Below, piece after piece: positions 44,388 to 53,455 of a DNA stretch of 64,000 bases. This DNA comes from an uncultured Alphaproteobacteria bacterium (GTDB taxonomy: Bacteria > Pseudomonadota > Alphaproteobacteria > HIMB59 > GCA-002718135): assembly GCA_902584805.1 (NCBI GenBank), contig CACIBE010000001.1, positions 1-64,000 of the forward strand, given 5' to 3'. The position numbers and the translations under genes are program-made. The number at the start of each line of letters is the position of its first letter. Position 1 is the stretch's first letter. The notes beneath the pieces are model-generated. The model was not told the origin of the DNA and searched no databases. It worked only from the letters and a program-made list of their open reading frames with translations.

Positions 44388-44951
44388 TTATTCTTTAAAT
44401 AGAAAAATATTTGCTTTTATCTTTATTTTATCTTTGAGAATTGTTGTGTTTTTCCAATTCCCAGTCCCAATATCAAAGTCATTTCTAGAAAAAGATAAAT
44501 CACTTTTTACCTGAACCAACTCACTAGCTAATTTTATAATTTCAATATCAATAGGAATATTTCGACTTTTGTCCTTTATTGTTAATTCACCTGTTAAATT
44601 AATTTTATTGTCTTCATAATTAAATTTAAAATTATTTGTATCAATAAGACCTGAAGGATATTTTTTAGCATCAAAAAAAACTTCACTAAGAACTAAATCT
44701 TTATATCGTTTATAATTTATATCTATACTATCAATTCTAACATTTATAAGAGCCTTATTATTTTTTTGATTTGACAAATCTAAGGAAACAAAACCATCAA
44801 ATTCATTAAATTTGCCAATCACATTATTCGCAAACAAAACTGGAACTTCAAATTCAATACTAGAAGTATTTTTATCAATAGTCCATAAATCATTAGCTGC
44901 AATCTGCTTGAAATACAGAAATATAAAAAATAAACTAAATATTACTTTCAA
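44388..44951 (-). CDS. YceI family periplasmic lipocalin-like protein
   Basis: Predicted periplasmic protein binding polyisoprenoid-type lipids. It begins with a hydrophobic signal peptide (VIFSLFFIFLYFKQIAAN), then DLWTIDKNTSSIEFEV, VNVRIDSIDINYKRYKDLVLSEVFFDAKKYP-like segments, LTGELTIKDKSRNIPIDIEI and DLSFSRNDFDIG, all matching YceI. Length of 187 aa is typical. Its start lies inside the 3' end of rnhA (17-base overlap). No cytochrome b561 partner is adjacent. Confidence 0.87.
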   Translation of the reverse strand: MKVIFSLFFIFLYFKQIAANDLWTIDKNTSSIEFEVPVLFANNVIGKFNEFDGFVSLDLSNQKNNKALINVRIDSIDINYKRYKDLVLSEVFFDAKKYPSGLIDTNNFKFNYEDNKINLTGELTIKDKSRNIPIDIEIIKLASELVQVKSDLSFSRNDFDIGTGNWKNTTILKDKIKIKANIFLFKE

Positions 44952-45363
44952 TATATTTCCTAGCTAGCTCATCAGCTTTCTCATTAAATTCGAAACCTGC
45001 GTGCCCTTTAACCCATTTCCAAGTTACATTATGTTTATTAATTAGATTATCTAATTGAATCCATAATTCTTTATTTTTCACTATTTTTTTTGCTGATGTT
45101 TTCCATCCATTTTTTTTCCAATTTGTAATCCATGATTCAATACCATCCTTTACATATTTGCTATCGGTATAAATGATTAATTCTTTTTTTATCTCAAAAT
45201 ACTCCAATGCTTTTATTGCAGCTGTAAGTTCCATTTTATTATTAGTTGTGTGTTGATCACCACCATTTATTAATATTTCTTTATTATTATCTAATATTAC
45301 AACACCCCATCCACCTATACCAGGATTCCCAGAACATGCGCCATCTGTATAAATATTAATCAT
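44935..45363 (-). CDS. rnhA: Ribonuclease HI
   Basis: Endonuclease that removes RNA from RNA-DNA hybrids. The catalytic residues are Asp7 in IYTDGACSGNPG, Glu in NNKMELTAAI, Asp in IYTDSKYVKDGI and the final Asp in KADELARKYIE; KGHAGFEFNEKAD carries the flexible-loop His. Length of 142 aa is typical. It overlaps thrB by one base and YceI by 17, indicating one transcriptional unit. Confidence 0.95.
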   Translation of the reverse strand: MINIYTDGACSGNPGIGGWGVVILDNNKEILINGGDQHTTNNKMELTAAIKALEYFEIKKELIIYTDSKYVKDGIESWITNWKKNGWKTSAKKIVKNKELWIQLDNLINKHNVTWKWVKGHAGFEFNEKADELARKYIESNI

Positions 45364-46313
45364 TATTCAACAATATCATTTTGTTGATGCCATCTTAAAA
45401 TATTCAAATATTCAAATGGATCTTTTTTAACAACTACTGCATCAGGCGGATGAAAAATATAATCATACACTCTCGTACATAATATTCTAACAGCAGCAGC
45501 TCTTAATAAAATATTTAACGATTTCTTTTCAAGATCACTTAATTCTCTCAACTTTTGATATTCCTCAAGAATTATCAAGCAGTTCTCTTTGTTAAAGTAT
45601 TGTCCATTTTCACTAAAACACCAATCATTAATAACTATGGCTAAATCGTAAATATAAAAATAATAACATGCAAAATAGAAATCTATTACTCCAGAAATTT
45701 TTTTATTTTTAAAAAAAATATTATCTCTAAACAAATCAGCATGTATGACTCCACAAGGAAGATTTGTTGGCCAATAATTTTCTAAATAGTCTATTTCATT
45801 TTTTAACAAATACATTGTTTCATTAAACTTTTCGGATTTATTCTTAAGGCACTTTTTGTAAATTTCTTTCCAATCCTGTAGATCTAAACTGTTAGGTCTT
45901 TTTTCATCAAAATTTATGGTAAGATTGTGTAAATCAGCAACCATTTTTCCAACTTCTCTACACATTTCAGAGTTAGGTTTTTCAATACTTTTACCTTCCA
46001 GAAAAGATATTATTACAGCTGTTTTATTTTTTATTTTTTTTAAAATTTTTCCATTTTTATCTGATATTGCTTTTGGACATTTAAAATTATTTTTATTTAA
46101 AAAGTTTTTTAAATTTATAAAAAAAGGTAATTCTTGCTGAGTTACTCTTTTTTCAAAAATTGTTAAAATATATGGTTGATTATTACAAAAAATTTTAAAA
46201 TTTGAGTTCTCTATCCCATCTAAAATTTCTTCAAAGCTGTCTAAATTTCCAATTGAGTACTCAGAAATAAAGTTTTCAATATCTTCTTTAAGTAATTTAG
46301 TAAAGACTGCCAT
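45363..46313 (-). CDS. thrB: Homoserine kinase, ThrB type II (APH-fold)
   Basis: ATP-dependent kinase making O-phosphohomoserine for threonine synthase. It belongs to the aminoglycoside-phosphotransferase fold used by alphaproteobacteria. The opening VFTKLLKEDIENFISEYSIG is family specific, the catalytic segment is GVIHADLFRDNIFF (Asp/Asn), and the metal Asp is in SGVIDFYFACYYFYIYDLAI. Length of 316 aa is usual. It lies between ispH and rnhA, the common alphaproteobacterial order ispH-thrB-rnhA. Confidence 0.94.
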   Translation of the reverse strand: MAVFTKLLKEDIENFISEYSIGNLDSFEEILDGIENSNFKIFCNNQPYILTIFEKRVTQQELPFFINLKNFLNKNNFKCPKAISDKNGKILKKIKNKTAVIISFLEGKSIEKPNSEMCREVGKMVADLHNLTINFDEKRPNSLDLQDWKEIYKKCLKNKSEKFNETMYLLKNEIDYLENYWPTNLPCGVIHADLFRDNIFFKNKKISGVIDFYFACYYFYIYDLAIVINDWCFSENGQYFNKENCLIILEEYQKLRELSDLEKKSLNILLRAAAVRILCTRVYDYIFHPPDAVVVKKDPFEYLNILRWHQQNDIVE

Positions 46314-46316
46314 CTT

Positions 46317-47258
46317 CTATACGTTTAGTTTTTGTGGCACTTTAAAAAATACATCTTCTTTTTGGTAAGATCCTTCATTTATATGTATTTCAAAATTTCT
46401 TTTCAAATTATTAAGAAGTTTTTTAACAAGTACTTCTGGCGATGATGCACTTGCTGTTATTCCTATATTTTCAGATTCTTGAAATATATTTAAATTTAAT
46501 GAATCTACATCTTCTACTAAAATAGCTTTTTTTGATCCATAATTTTTTGCTACTTCAACTAATCTAAGGGAATTTGATGAGTTACTTGCACCAATTACTA
46601 AAAAATAATCACATTGATTTGCTATCTTTTTGACCGCTTCTTGTCTATTTGTCGTAGCATAACAAATATCATTTTTTTTTGGCTCTATAACATTACTAAA
46701 ATGTAATTTTATCTCTTTTATTATATCTTTCGTATCATCAACTGATAGCGTTGTCTGAGTAACATATGCAATTTCATCATTTTGGTTTAAAGGTAATTTT
46801 TTTACATCTTCAACTTTTTCTACTAAATGAATTTTTTTATCTGTTTGGCCCATAGTTCCAATAACTTCGGGATGATTTCTATGACCAATTAAAATTACTG
46901 GCAGATTTTTTTTATCAAAATTTTCAACTTCTTTATGGATTTTGCTAACAAGCGGACATGTTGCATCATAATATACTAAATTTAAACTTAATGCTTCCTC
47001 TGGGACTGCTTTTGGAACACCATGTGCAGAAAAGATAACCGGTCTACTTTTGTCTTCAATCTCATTTAATTCTTCTACAAAAATAGCTCCCTGTGATTTG
47101 AGATTTTCAACAACAAATTTATTATGAACTATTTCATGACGAACATATACAGGTGCACCATATTTTTTTAGAGCACCCTTAACCATTTCTATTGCTCTAT
47201 CTACTCCAGCACAAAACCCTCGGGGTCCTGCAAGAAAAATATTAAGTTTTTTTGTCAT
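46317..47258 (-). CDS. ispH: 4-hydroxy-3-methylbut-2-enyl diphosphate reductase
   Basis: Final iron-sulfur enzyme of the MEP isoprenoid pathway. The three cluster cysteines lie in GPRGFCAGVDRAIEMV (Cys16), YDATCPLVSKIH and KNDICYATTNRQ. FSAHGVP and HRNHPEVIGTMGQ are substrate-site motifs, and GASNSSNSLRLVEVA is the C-terminal diphosphate loop. Length of 313 aa is normal. It is three bases upstream of thrB. The 112-base gap above it, toward atpF, contains no gene that I can see. Confidence 0.97.
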   Translation of the reverse strand: MTKKLNIFLAGPRGFCAGVDRAIEMVKGALKKYGAPVYVRHEIVHNKFVVENLKSQGAIFVEELNEIEDKSRPVIFSAHGVPKAVPEEALSLNLVYYDATCPLVSKIHKEVENFDKKNLPVILIGHRNHPEVIGTMGQTDKKIHLVEKVEDVKKLPLNQNDEIAYVTQTTLSVDDTKDIIKEIKLHFSNVIEPKKNDICYATTNRQEAVKKIANQCDYFLVIGASNSSNSLRLVEVAKNYGSKKAILVEDVDSLNLNIFQESENIGITASASSPEVLVKKLLNNLKRNFEIHINEGSYQKEDVFFKVPQKLNV

Positions 47259-47370
47259 TTAAATTTGTTACCATTAATTTTGGTATATTAATAATACTAT
47301 AGATTTTGAAAATCTTTTAATATTAATTTCTTGATATTGTAGGCAAATTTTGGAATAACTAAATCTACTA

Positions 47371-47856
47371 CTAGTTCTTTAGCACAGAGTTAAATTCAAT
47401 AATTGATTCTTTAATTAAAGAAGATTTTTTGTCATTACTTAGATTTTTACGCAAAATATTCATCGTAGCTTCTATTGCAACACTTGAGATATAATTTTTT
47501 ATAGAGTTATTGGTATCTCGAACTAATTGTTCAATCTTATTTTCGGCTAATATTTTTCTTTTTTCAATTTGATCAGTTAATTTAGAGGCAGATATATCTT
47601 TCAAATCAGAAATTCTTTTTTCAGATTCCAAATTTAATTGTTGTATTTCCTTTTCTACTTTAGTTTCTCTTTCTTTTAATTCATCCAAGGCTTTTTGAGC
47701 CTCTTTTTTTAAATTCTCAACTTCATCTATTTTATTTTTTATATCTTTTATTTGTGCATCTAAACTAGATGTAAGAATTTTTCGTACTGGATTAAAAATA
47801 GCTGCAATAAATAATATAAAAGATACTGCTACCCAAAATTGAGGATCAGAAAACAT
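47371..47856 (-). CDS. atpF: ATP synthase F0 subunit b
   Basis: Stator subunit linking F1 to the membrane a-subunit. An N-terminal helix (FWVAVSFILFIAAIFNPV) is followed by a long charged coiled coil (ISSLDAQIKDIKNKIDEVENLKKEA-like heptads) to the C-terminus. Length of 161 aa is typical. It is the last F0 gene on the minus strand and overlaps the b' gene by one base. The b/b' duplication is normal for alphaproteobacteria. Confidence 0.93.
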   Translation of the reverse strand: MFSDPQFWVAVSFILFIAAIFNPVRKILTSSLDAQIKDIKNKIDEVENLKKEAQKALDELKERETKVEKEIQQLNLESEKRISDLKDISASKLTDQIEKRKILAENKIEQLVRDTNNSIKNYISSVAIEATMNILRKNLSNDKKSSLIKESIIEFNSVLKN

Positions 47857-48350
47857 TAGTTAAAACTACCTTTTTGTGTTTCAATAACTTTATTAAGTTC
47901 ATTGTCAGACAATTCTATATCTGTAATTTTTCCTACAGTTAGTTTTGTAATATTAACTATTTCATTGTTAATATTTTTCATTTGATCATCTTTACTTTTT
48001 AAAATTTCTTTTTCTGCATCAGAAACTTTTTTTTCTAAATCTTTATCAAGTGAAGAAAGTTGAGAAGAAACATTTTCTTGTAAAGCATTGATTGTTTCTT
48101 TAATTTTCTCATCTGTTTCTAGTTTAGCCTTATTGATCTGATCATTAATTTTTTTTTCAATTTCCATTGCCTGTTCTTGAAGCTCTTTTGCTGAAGATAA
48201 ATTTTCATCTATTTTATTTTGTCTTTTCTCTAAAACTGTAGCTATTCTTGGAAGTGATACCCTCCATAAAAATACAAATAGAAAAGTAAAAAATACAGCT
48301 AACCAAAAGAGCTGTGAAACAAAAAACTCTGGATTTAATTGAGGCATCAA
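47856..48350 (-). CDS. ATP synthase F0 subunit b'
   Basis: Second stator subunit, forming a heterodimer with b. The start MPQLNPEFFVSQLFWLAVFF is the recognised b' signature, followed by a coiled coil (EKRQNKIDENLSSAKELQEQAMEIE...). At 164 aa it has the usual length. It begins 14 bases after atpE and overlaps atpF by one base. Confidence 0.92.
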   Translation of the reverse strand: MMPQLNPEFFVSQLFWLAVFFTFLFVFLWRVSLPRIATVLEKRQNKIDENLSSAKELQEQAMEIEKKINDQINKAKLETDEKIKETINALQENVSSQLSSLDKDLEKKVSDAEKEILKSKDDQMKNINNEIVNITKLTVGKITDIELSDNELNKVIETQKGSFN

Positions 48351-48364
48351 TAAATTATTGAGTT

Positions 48365-48589
48365 CTATCCAAACAAAATAACTAACGCAATAACTAGTGC
48401 GAAAAGTGCAATCGCTTCAACTAATGCGAAACCTAACATTGTCATTGTAAAAACTTCACCTCTTGCTGCCGGATTTCTTCCAACTGCTTGAATAAAAGAT
48501 GAGAAAATATTCCCAATTCCAATACCTGATCCAATAACACCGATAACGGCTAAACCCGCTCCGATTACTTTTGCTGCTTCAATTTCCAT
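48365..48589 (-). CDS. atpE: ATP synthase F0 subunit c
   Basis: Proteolipid forming the rotor ring. Two helices, VIGAGLAVIGVIGSGIGIGNIF and MTMLGFALVEAIALFALVIALVILF, flank the polar loop VGRNPAARGE. The proton-carrying Glu is in LVEAIALF. Length of 74 aa is normal. An AGGA ribosome binding site lies just upstream of the start. No Na-type ligand pattern is obvious, consistent with proton use. Confidence 0.97.
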   Translation of the reverse strand: MEIEAAKVIGAGLAVIGVIGSGIGIGNIFSSFIQAVGRNPAARGEVFTMTMLGFALVEAIALFALVIALVILFG

Positions 48590-48607
48590 AAGTCCTCCTA
48601 TTTTAAA

Positions 48608-49342
48608 TTAATGTAAATGATAAGCATCGTTAATATATAAACACGTCAGTATTGCAAACACATATGCTTGCAAAAAAGCAATTAAAATTTCTAATCCTGT
48701 TAAAGCTACAATGAAAGCTAAAGGAAAAACTCCTGTAAAAAACGGCATTGAAACGACAAAGCCTGCAAATACTTTAAGTAGTGTGTGACCAGCTAGCATG
48801 TTTGCAAATAATCTAACTGATAAACTTATAGGTCTTGATAAATAAGAAATTACCTCAATGGGAATAAGCAGTGGATGCATGTAAAACGGCACACCTGGTA
48901 TATAGAAGAAAGTAAAAAATTTAATGCCATGGTTAATAAATCCAAGAATAGTTACGCCAATAAACACAACTGCTGCTAATGCAAATGTAACAATGATGTG
49001 ACTCGTGAAAGTAAATTGATATGGTACCATTCCAACCATATTTCCAATTAGTACAAACATGAATAAAGAGAAAACAAATGGAAAATATCTTTTTCCATTA
49101 TCTCCAACTGTATCTGAGAGTAACTGAGCAATAAAATTATACATCAGCTCTGAGATAAGTTGCAACCTAGAAGGGATAATTGATCTTGTGTTTACTGTTA
49201 AAGTTAAAAATAGAGTAATCACTAAAACAGTAATTAGCATTGCAAAAGATGAGTTTGTGAAGGAAATGTTATAACCACCAAGTTCAATATTAGATATTGG
49301 GTCTATTTCGAACTGTTTTAGAGGACTATCTTTTGCGGCCAT
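48608..49342 (-). CDS. atpB: ATP synthase F0 subunit a
   Basis: Proton-channel subunit next to the c ring. The essential Arg is in PISLSVRLFANMLAGHTLLK, and LTGLEILIAFLQAYVFAILTCLYINDAYHLH is the C-terminal half-channel. SPLKQFEIDPISNIELGGYNISFTNS at the N-terminus is typical of the alphaproteobacterial form. Length of 244 aa is normal. It lies 18 bases upstream of atpE and 21 downstream of atpI. Confidence 0.97.
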   Translation of the reverse strand: MAAKDSPLKQFEIDPISNIELGGYNISFTNSSFAMLITVLVITLFLTLTVNTRSIIPSRLQLISELMYNFIAQLLSDTVGDNGKRYFPFVFSLFMFVLIGNMVGMVPYQFTFTSHIIVTFALAAVVFIGVTILGFINHGIKFFTFFYIPGVPFYMHPLLIPIEVISYLSRPISLSVRLFANMLAGHTLLKVFAGFVVSMPFFTGVFPLAFIVALTGLEILIAFLQAYVFAILTCLYINDAYHLH

Positions 49343-49363
49343 AATTGATATTGAATATTAAAA

Positions 49364-49651
49364 TTACCTTTGCTTTTCAATGCGACGCATTACACGATAA
49401 ACGTTCAAAAATCCAGCTAATGCGCCAAATATGAAGAAAATAATTAAGCCTATTGGTTTAGTATTAAAGTAATTATCCACAATAAGCCCAATTCCAACTC
49501 CAACAACTAGTGCAGCTATAATTTCTGTACTAATTTTAAAACCAAATCCTGCACCACTTTCTTTTTTTTTAATACTAGGTTCTTTATTTTGATTATCTAA
49601 ATCATCAATTTTTTTACCTAATTCTTGTAAATTTTTATTTTTATAATTCAT
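49364..49651 (-). CDS. atpI: AtpI-like F0F1 ATP synthase assembly protein
   Basis: Two-helix membrane protein, AtpI/Atp-Z-like, assisting c-ring assembly. A charged N-terminus (LQELGKKIDDLDNQNK) is followed by GFKISTEIIAALVVGVGIGLIVD and PIGLIIFFIFGALAGFLNVYRVMRR, the latter a recognised AtpI ending. Length of 95 aa is typical. Its start overlaps the 3' end of smc by 11 bases. Confidence 0.87.
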   Translation of the reverse strand: MNYKNKNLQELGKKIDDLDNQNKEPSIKKKESGAGFGFKISTEIIAALVVGVGIGLIVDNYFNTKPIGLIIFFIFGALAGFLNVYRVMRRIEKQR

Positions 49652-52289
49652 TGTTAGCGTCTTGCTCTTTTATCTCAATTGCTTTTTCAAGATCAACGGA
49701 AACTAATTGTGATACACCTTTCTCAGGCATAGTAACACCAAATAATCTATTTACTCTTGCCATTGTCATTCTATGGTGAGTTATTACTAGGAATTTTGTT
49801 GAAGAAGTTTTAGCTATTTCCTCCACTAATGAACAAAATCTATCAACATTAGTATCATCTAATGGAGCATCAACCTCATCAAGTACACAAATTGGAGCTG
49901 GGTTTGATAAAAATACAGCAAATAATAATGATAAGGCTGTAAGAGCTTGCTCACCTCCAGAAAGCAAATTTAGATTTTGTAATTTTTTTCCAGGAGGACT
50001 AGCAAATATTTCTAAACCAGCTTGAAGAGGATCAGACTCATCTGTAAACTTTAGATAAGCCTTTCCACCACCAAACAACCTGGTAAATAACTTTTGAAAA
50101 TTTTCATTTACTATTCCATATGCAGCAAGTAAGCGTTGTCTACCTTCTGTATTCAGTGAGTCAATTGCTTCTCTTAGTTTTGCAATTGCACTTAAAAGGT
50201 CGCTTTGATCTTTCTTTATCGTATTAACTTTTTCTTCTAAATCTTTTGACTCTTGTTCTGCGAGAAGATTAACACCGCCTAAACGTTCTTGCTCTCCAAT
50301 TAGTCTCTCTAACTTTTTTTCTAAATCATCAGTCTCACCTAAAACTTTATTTGGATTGATTTCTCCAATATTATAAAGTTCTTCTAGATCTACACTCAAT
50401 CTTTCTTTTACTTGAGTAGATAATAATTTAATTGCTTCATTAATAGTATTGATTTGACCTTCAGTTCTAATTCTCTCTTCTCTTAATTCATTTAATTTAA
50501 TTTCCTCTAGTTTTAATTTCTTATTTATCTCATTAGAATTTTGCTCAGTTTGACGAAGTTGCTCAGCTATTTGCTCATAAGAATTCTTATTCTCATCAAT
50601 CAATTTTTGTATTTTTAATTTTTCACTTGATACATCTTCAGGAACGGATTGGAGATTAGATAATTCATTTATTAATGTATTTTGCCTTGAATTTAGCTCT
50701 TCTATTCTTTGATTTGCTTTTGCAGAAATATCATTCCATTGTTTTTCCTCTGCACTTAATTGCTTTATTCTTCTATTTTTTAATTGATCCAATATTGCTT
50801 TAGTTGAATTATTTTGTTTACCTTTAGATACATATCCATCCCATCTCCAAATTTCTCCTAGTTTGCTCACTAATATTTGTCCTGGTTTTAAGTTTTTCTG
50901 TATTTCTAAAACATTTTCTTTATTTTCTATTAATCCAATAAATTCTAATTTTTTTTTCAAATTATCCGGAGCTTTAATCAAAGAAGAAAATTTAGTAATT
51001 TCAGAATTAAAGGATGAATCTTCCAAATCTAATTTTCTCCAAAAAATACTTTGTTCTTCATCAATAGATGCAATTAACTCATCTGAAAAAACTGCAGCAA
51101 TTGCTTGTTCAAGACCATCTTCAAAATCTAGATAATCAATTATTGGATTATTATTTTTTTTATTAGAAACATTTTCATTATTTAGATCATCATCGGTTTG
51201 AATAAAAAGATCACCTTGTTGTTTTAAAAGTATAGATTTTTCTTCATGTACCCTTTCAAGATTTTGTTTTGCGTCTTCAAATAAAAACCTCTCTCTTTCT
51301 ATATCATTTTTAATTTGCTCTATACGTACTTTCGTTTCGTCTACTGCAATATTTGCTCTTTCAATTTCTTTTTCTTGATTTTCTAAACTAATTGAATATT
51401 TTTGCAGTTCAGCAGCAACCTTGCTTTCTTGGAACCTCAGGTTTGGAAGACTTTCTTGAACTTTTTCAAATTCTACATTTATTTGTGCAACAATTTGCGT
51501 TTGGTCATTTACAACATTTGTCTCAGATTGAATTTTTTCATTAGCATTTTTTAATTTATCTTTTTCATCAATCCATTTCTTATAAAATAATCTTGCCCTT
51601 GCTTTTGTAATATCTTTTTGGATGTACTTATATCTTTCAGCTTGTTTAGATTGTTTCTTTAATATTGTTAGTTGTTCATCTTGTGCTTTTAATACGTCCT
51701 TAACACGCTCTAAGTTATTTTCAGTAGCATTTAATCGTAATTCAGCTTCGTGTCGTCTTGAATGTAGGCCTGTAATTCCTGCAGCTTCTTCAAGCAACGT
51801 TCTTCTTTGCTCAGGCTTAGCAGCGATTATAGCACCAACTCTACCTTGACTAACCATCGATGTTGAACGCGCACCTGTTGCTGCATCAGCAAATAGCAAT
51901 TGCACATCCTTTAATCGTACCTCCTTGCCATTAACTCTATATTCTGAGCCTTCACCTCGCCAAATTCTTCTAGTGACTTCAATAGTATCATTTTCATTGA
52001 AAATACTTGGTGCTTTTCTTGCTTTATTATCTAAATCTATAGTAACCTCGGCAATATCCCATGCGGGTCTATCATCTGTTCCATTAAAGATAACATCGTC
52101 TAATTCGCTTCCTCTCATTTGTTTTGGCGAAAGCTCACCCATAACGAATCTAAAAGCTTCAACGAGATTGGATTTACCACATCCATTTGGTCCCACAATA
52201 CCTGTCAAACCATTTTCAATCAAAATTTCAGTTGGTTCAACAAAAGACTTAAAGCCTTTGACTTTAAGGGTCCTAAAATTAATCATCAA
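49641..52289 (-). CDS. smc: Chromosome segregation protein SMC, unusually short arms
   Basis: Structural maintenance of chromosomes ATPase. The N-terminal head has Walker A GPNGCGKSNLVEAFRFVMGE and SMVSQGRVGAII. The C-terminal head has the signature LLSGGEQALTALSLLFAVF and Walker B ICVLDEVDAPLDD. Coiled coils fill roughly residues 170-365 and 520-720, with a hinge-like region around 380-500. At 882 aa it is well below the 1150-1200 aa usual for bacterial SMC, and the deficit lies in the coils and hinge, not the heads. ScpA and ScpB are not in this window. It abuts the DsbA-like gene. Confidence 0.93.
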   Translation of the reverse strand: MMINFRTLKVKGFKSFVEPTEILIENGLTGIVGPNGCGKSNLVEAFRFVMGELSPKQMRGSELDDVIFNGTDDRPAWDIAEVTIDLDNKARKAPSIFNENDTIEVTRRIWRGEGSEYRVNGKEVRLKDVQLLFADAATGARSTSMVSQGRVGAIIAAKPEQRRTLLEEAAGITGLHSRRHEAELRLNATENNLERVKDVLKAQDEQLTILKKQSKQAERYKYIQKDITKARARLFYKKWIDEKDKLKNANEKIQSETNVVNDQTQIVAQINVEFEKVQESLPNLRFQESKVAAELQKYSISLENQEKEIERANIAVDETKVRIEQIKNDIERERFLFEDAKQNLERVHEEKSILLKQQGDLFIQTDDDLNNENVSNKKNNNPIIDYLDFEDGLEQAIAAVFSDELIASIDEEQSIFWRKLDLEDSSFNSEITKFSSLIKAPDNLKKKLEFIGLIENKENVLEIQKNLKPGQILVSKLGEIWRWDGYVSKGKQNNSTKAILDQLKNRRIKQLSAEEKQWNDISAKANQRIEELNSRQNTLINELSNLQSVPEDVSSEKLKIQKLIDENKNSYEQIAEQLRQTEQNSNEINKKLKLEEIKLNELREERIRTEGQINTINEAIKLLSTQVKERLSVDLEELYNIGEINPNKVLGETDDLEKKLERLIGEQERLGGVNLLAEQESKDLEEKVNTIKKDQSDLLSAIAKLREAIDSLNTEGRQRLLAAYGIVNENFQKLFTRLFGGGKAYLKFTDESDPLQAGLEIFASPPGKKLQNLNLLSGGEQALTALSLLFAVFLSNPAPICVLDEVDAPLDDTNVDRFCSLVEEIAKTSSTKFLVITHHRMTMARVNRLFGVTMPEKGVSQLVSVDLEKAIEIKEQDANNEL

Positions 52290-52901
52290 CTATTGTGATA
52301 ATATTTTATCGATGATTTGTCTAAACTCTTTTATGTTTTTATTCCCAGAATAAAGTACTCCATTAATAATGAATGAAGGGGTAGAACCTATTTTATATTC
52401 TCTCTGAGCTTCCATTACACCCTCAAGTAATTGATTCTCTAATTCAACATTACTTAAACATGCATCAAAGTCCTCTTGTTGCATACCACCACTTTGCATT
52501 ATTTTGTATAACTCGGACTTTGTTTTTGAATGATCTCTATTAACCCAATTATTTTGTAGTTTATAAAGGCCATTCATGTAATCATATCTTACATCTTCTG
52601 GGACGCATCTTAAAATCATACTTCCAGCAAGAGCTGGATAATTAAATGGGAAATCTCGAAAAATAAACTTAACTTTACCAGTATCAATAAACTCTTTTTT
52701 TAATTCTTCTAGGGTATCATTATGAAAATCTGCACAGTGACTACAAGACATTGAAGCATATTCTATAATTGTGATTGGAGCATTGTCTTCCCCAATATAA
52801 AAATCATTATCTTTAACCTCTAGTATTGAGTTTTCAGCTGCTTTGGCGTTAATTAAAAGTAGTGATAGTATAACAGAAATAAATAAAATTTTGATTTTCA
52901 T
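52290..52901 (-). CDS. DsbA-like thioredoxin-fold periplasmic protein
   Basis: Predicted periplasmic thiol oxidase or isomerase. The signal peptide is KILFISVILSLLLINAKA. The thioredoxin fold starts near NDFYIGEDNAPITIIEYASMSCSHCADFH, with the active-site motif CSHC. The helical insert and the cis-Pro region KIGSTPSFIINGVLYSG complete the fold. Length of 203 aa resembles the DsbA/BdbD/DSBA-like thioredoxin_4 family commonly next to mutY and smc in alphaproteobacteria. It overlaps the DUF721 gene by one base. Confidence 0.9.
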   Translation of the reverse strand: MKIKILFISVILSLLLINAKAAENSILEVKDNDFYIGEDNAPITIIEYASMSCSHCADFHNDTLEELKKEFIDTGKVKFIFRDFPFNYPALAGSMILRCVPEDVRYDYMNGLYKLQNNWVNRDHSKTKSELYKIMQSGGMQQEDFDACLSNVELENQLLEGVMEAQREYKIGSTPSFIINGVLYSGNKNIKEFRQIIDKILSQ

Positions 52902-53416
52902 TATTTGTCCTCAGTTGTAATTTTATTACCTAAATTTAATAGCGATTTTTTTAAATCGGAATTTTGAAATTCTTTAATGTTTTGCTTAACAAATTCTATG
53001 TCATCTTTATCTATTTGTTTTTTCTTACTTTGTTTCATATGAGTATATTTAGGTATGTAATTTTGATGAATTCTCAAGTCTATTATTGCTTTATAGCCAA
53101 AATAAGTATTAATTTTTTCTATTATAGTATCCTTAAAGTGTTGAAATTCAATGGCTGCGGCTGGGGCAACACTCACATTTAGATAATTTTTATATACTGT
53201 TTCACCTACATCGTTTTCAAAATCACGCACCCTTGAAACATTTAATGGCTCTGAATATTCTTTAAAATAACTACCAGCAATTTCAGGCCATTTGGAGTTT
53301 ATTATAAATTCTGTACGATTATATTTTGAGGAATATTTTCTATTAACCTTCCTAAGAGTATCGCCAATCGATTGTGGAACAAATGTTCTTTTTTGCTTTA
53401 TATTTTTTTTGTCCAT
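52901..53416 (-). CDS. DUF721/DciA-like protein
   Basis: Small protein of the DUF721 family, which includes DciA, the helicase-loading factor of many bacteria. QSIGDTLRKVNRKYS, FIINSKWPEIAGSYFKEYSEPLNV and INTYFGYKAIIDLRIHQ match the domain. The ATG at 53416 is preferred because the region upstream encodes a hydrophobic stretch unlike the family, and 53416 or 53422 leaves room for the divergent mutY promoter. It lies between mutY and the DsbA-like gene. Replication function is inferred from the family. Confidence 0.82.
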   Translation of the reverse strand: MDKKNIKQKRTFVPQSIGDTLRKVNRKYSSKYNRTEFIINSKWPEIAGSYFKEYSEPLNVSRVRDFENDVGETVYKNYLNVSVAPAAAIEFQHFKDTIIEKINTYFGYKAIIDLRIHQNYIPKYTHMKQSKKKQIDKDDIEFVKQNIKEFQNSDLKKSLLNLGNKITTEDK

Positions 53417-53455
53417 ATGCATAAATAATTTATAGTACCTAAATATGAAAGCAAT

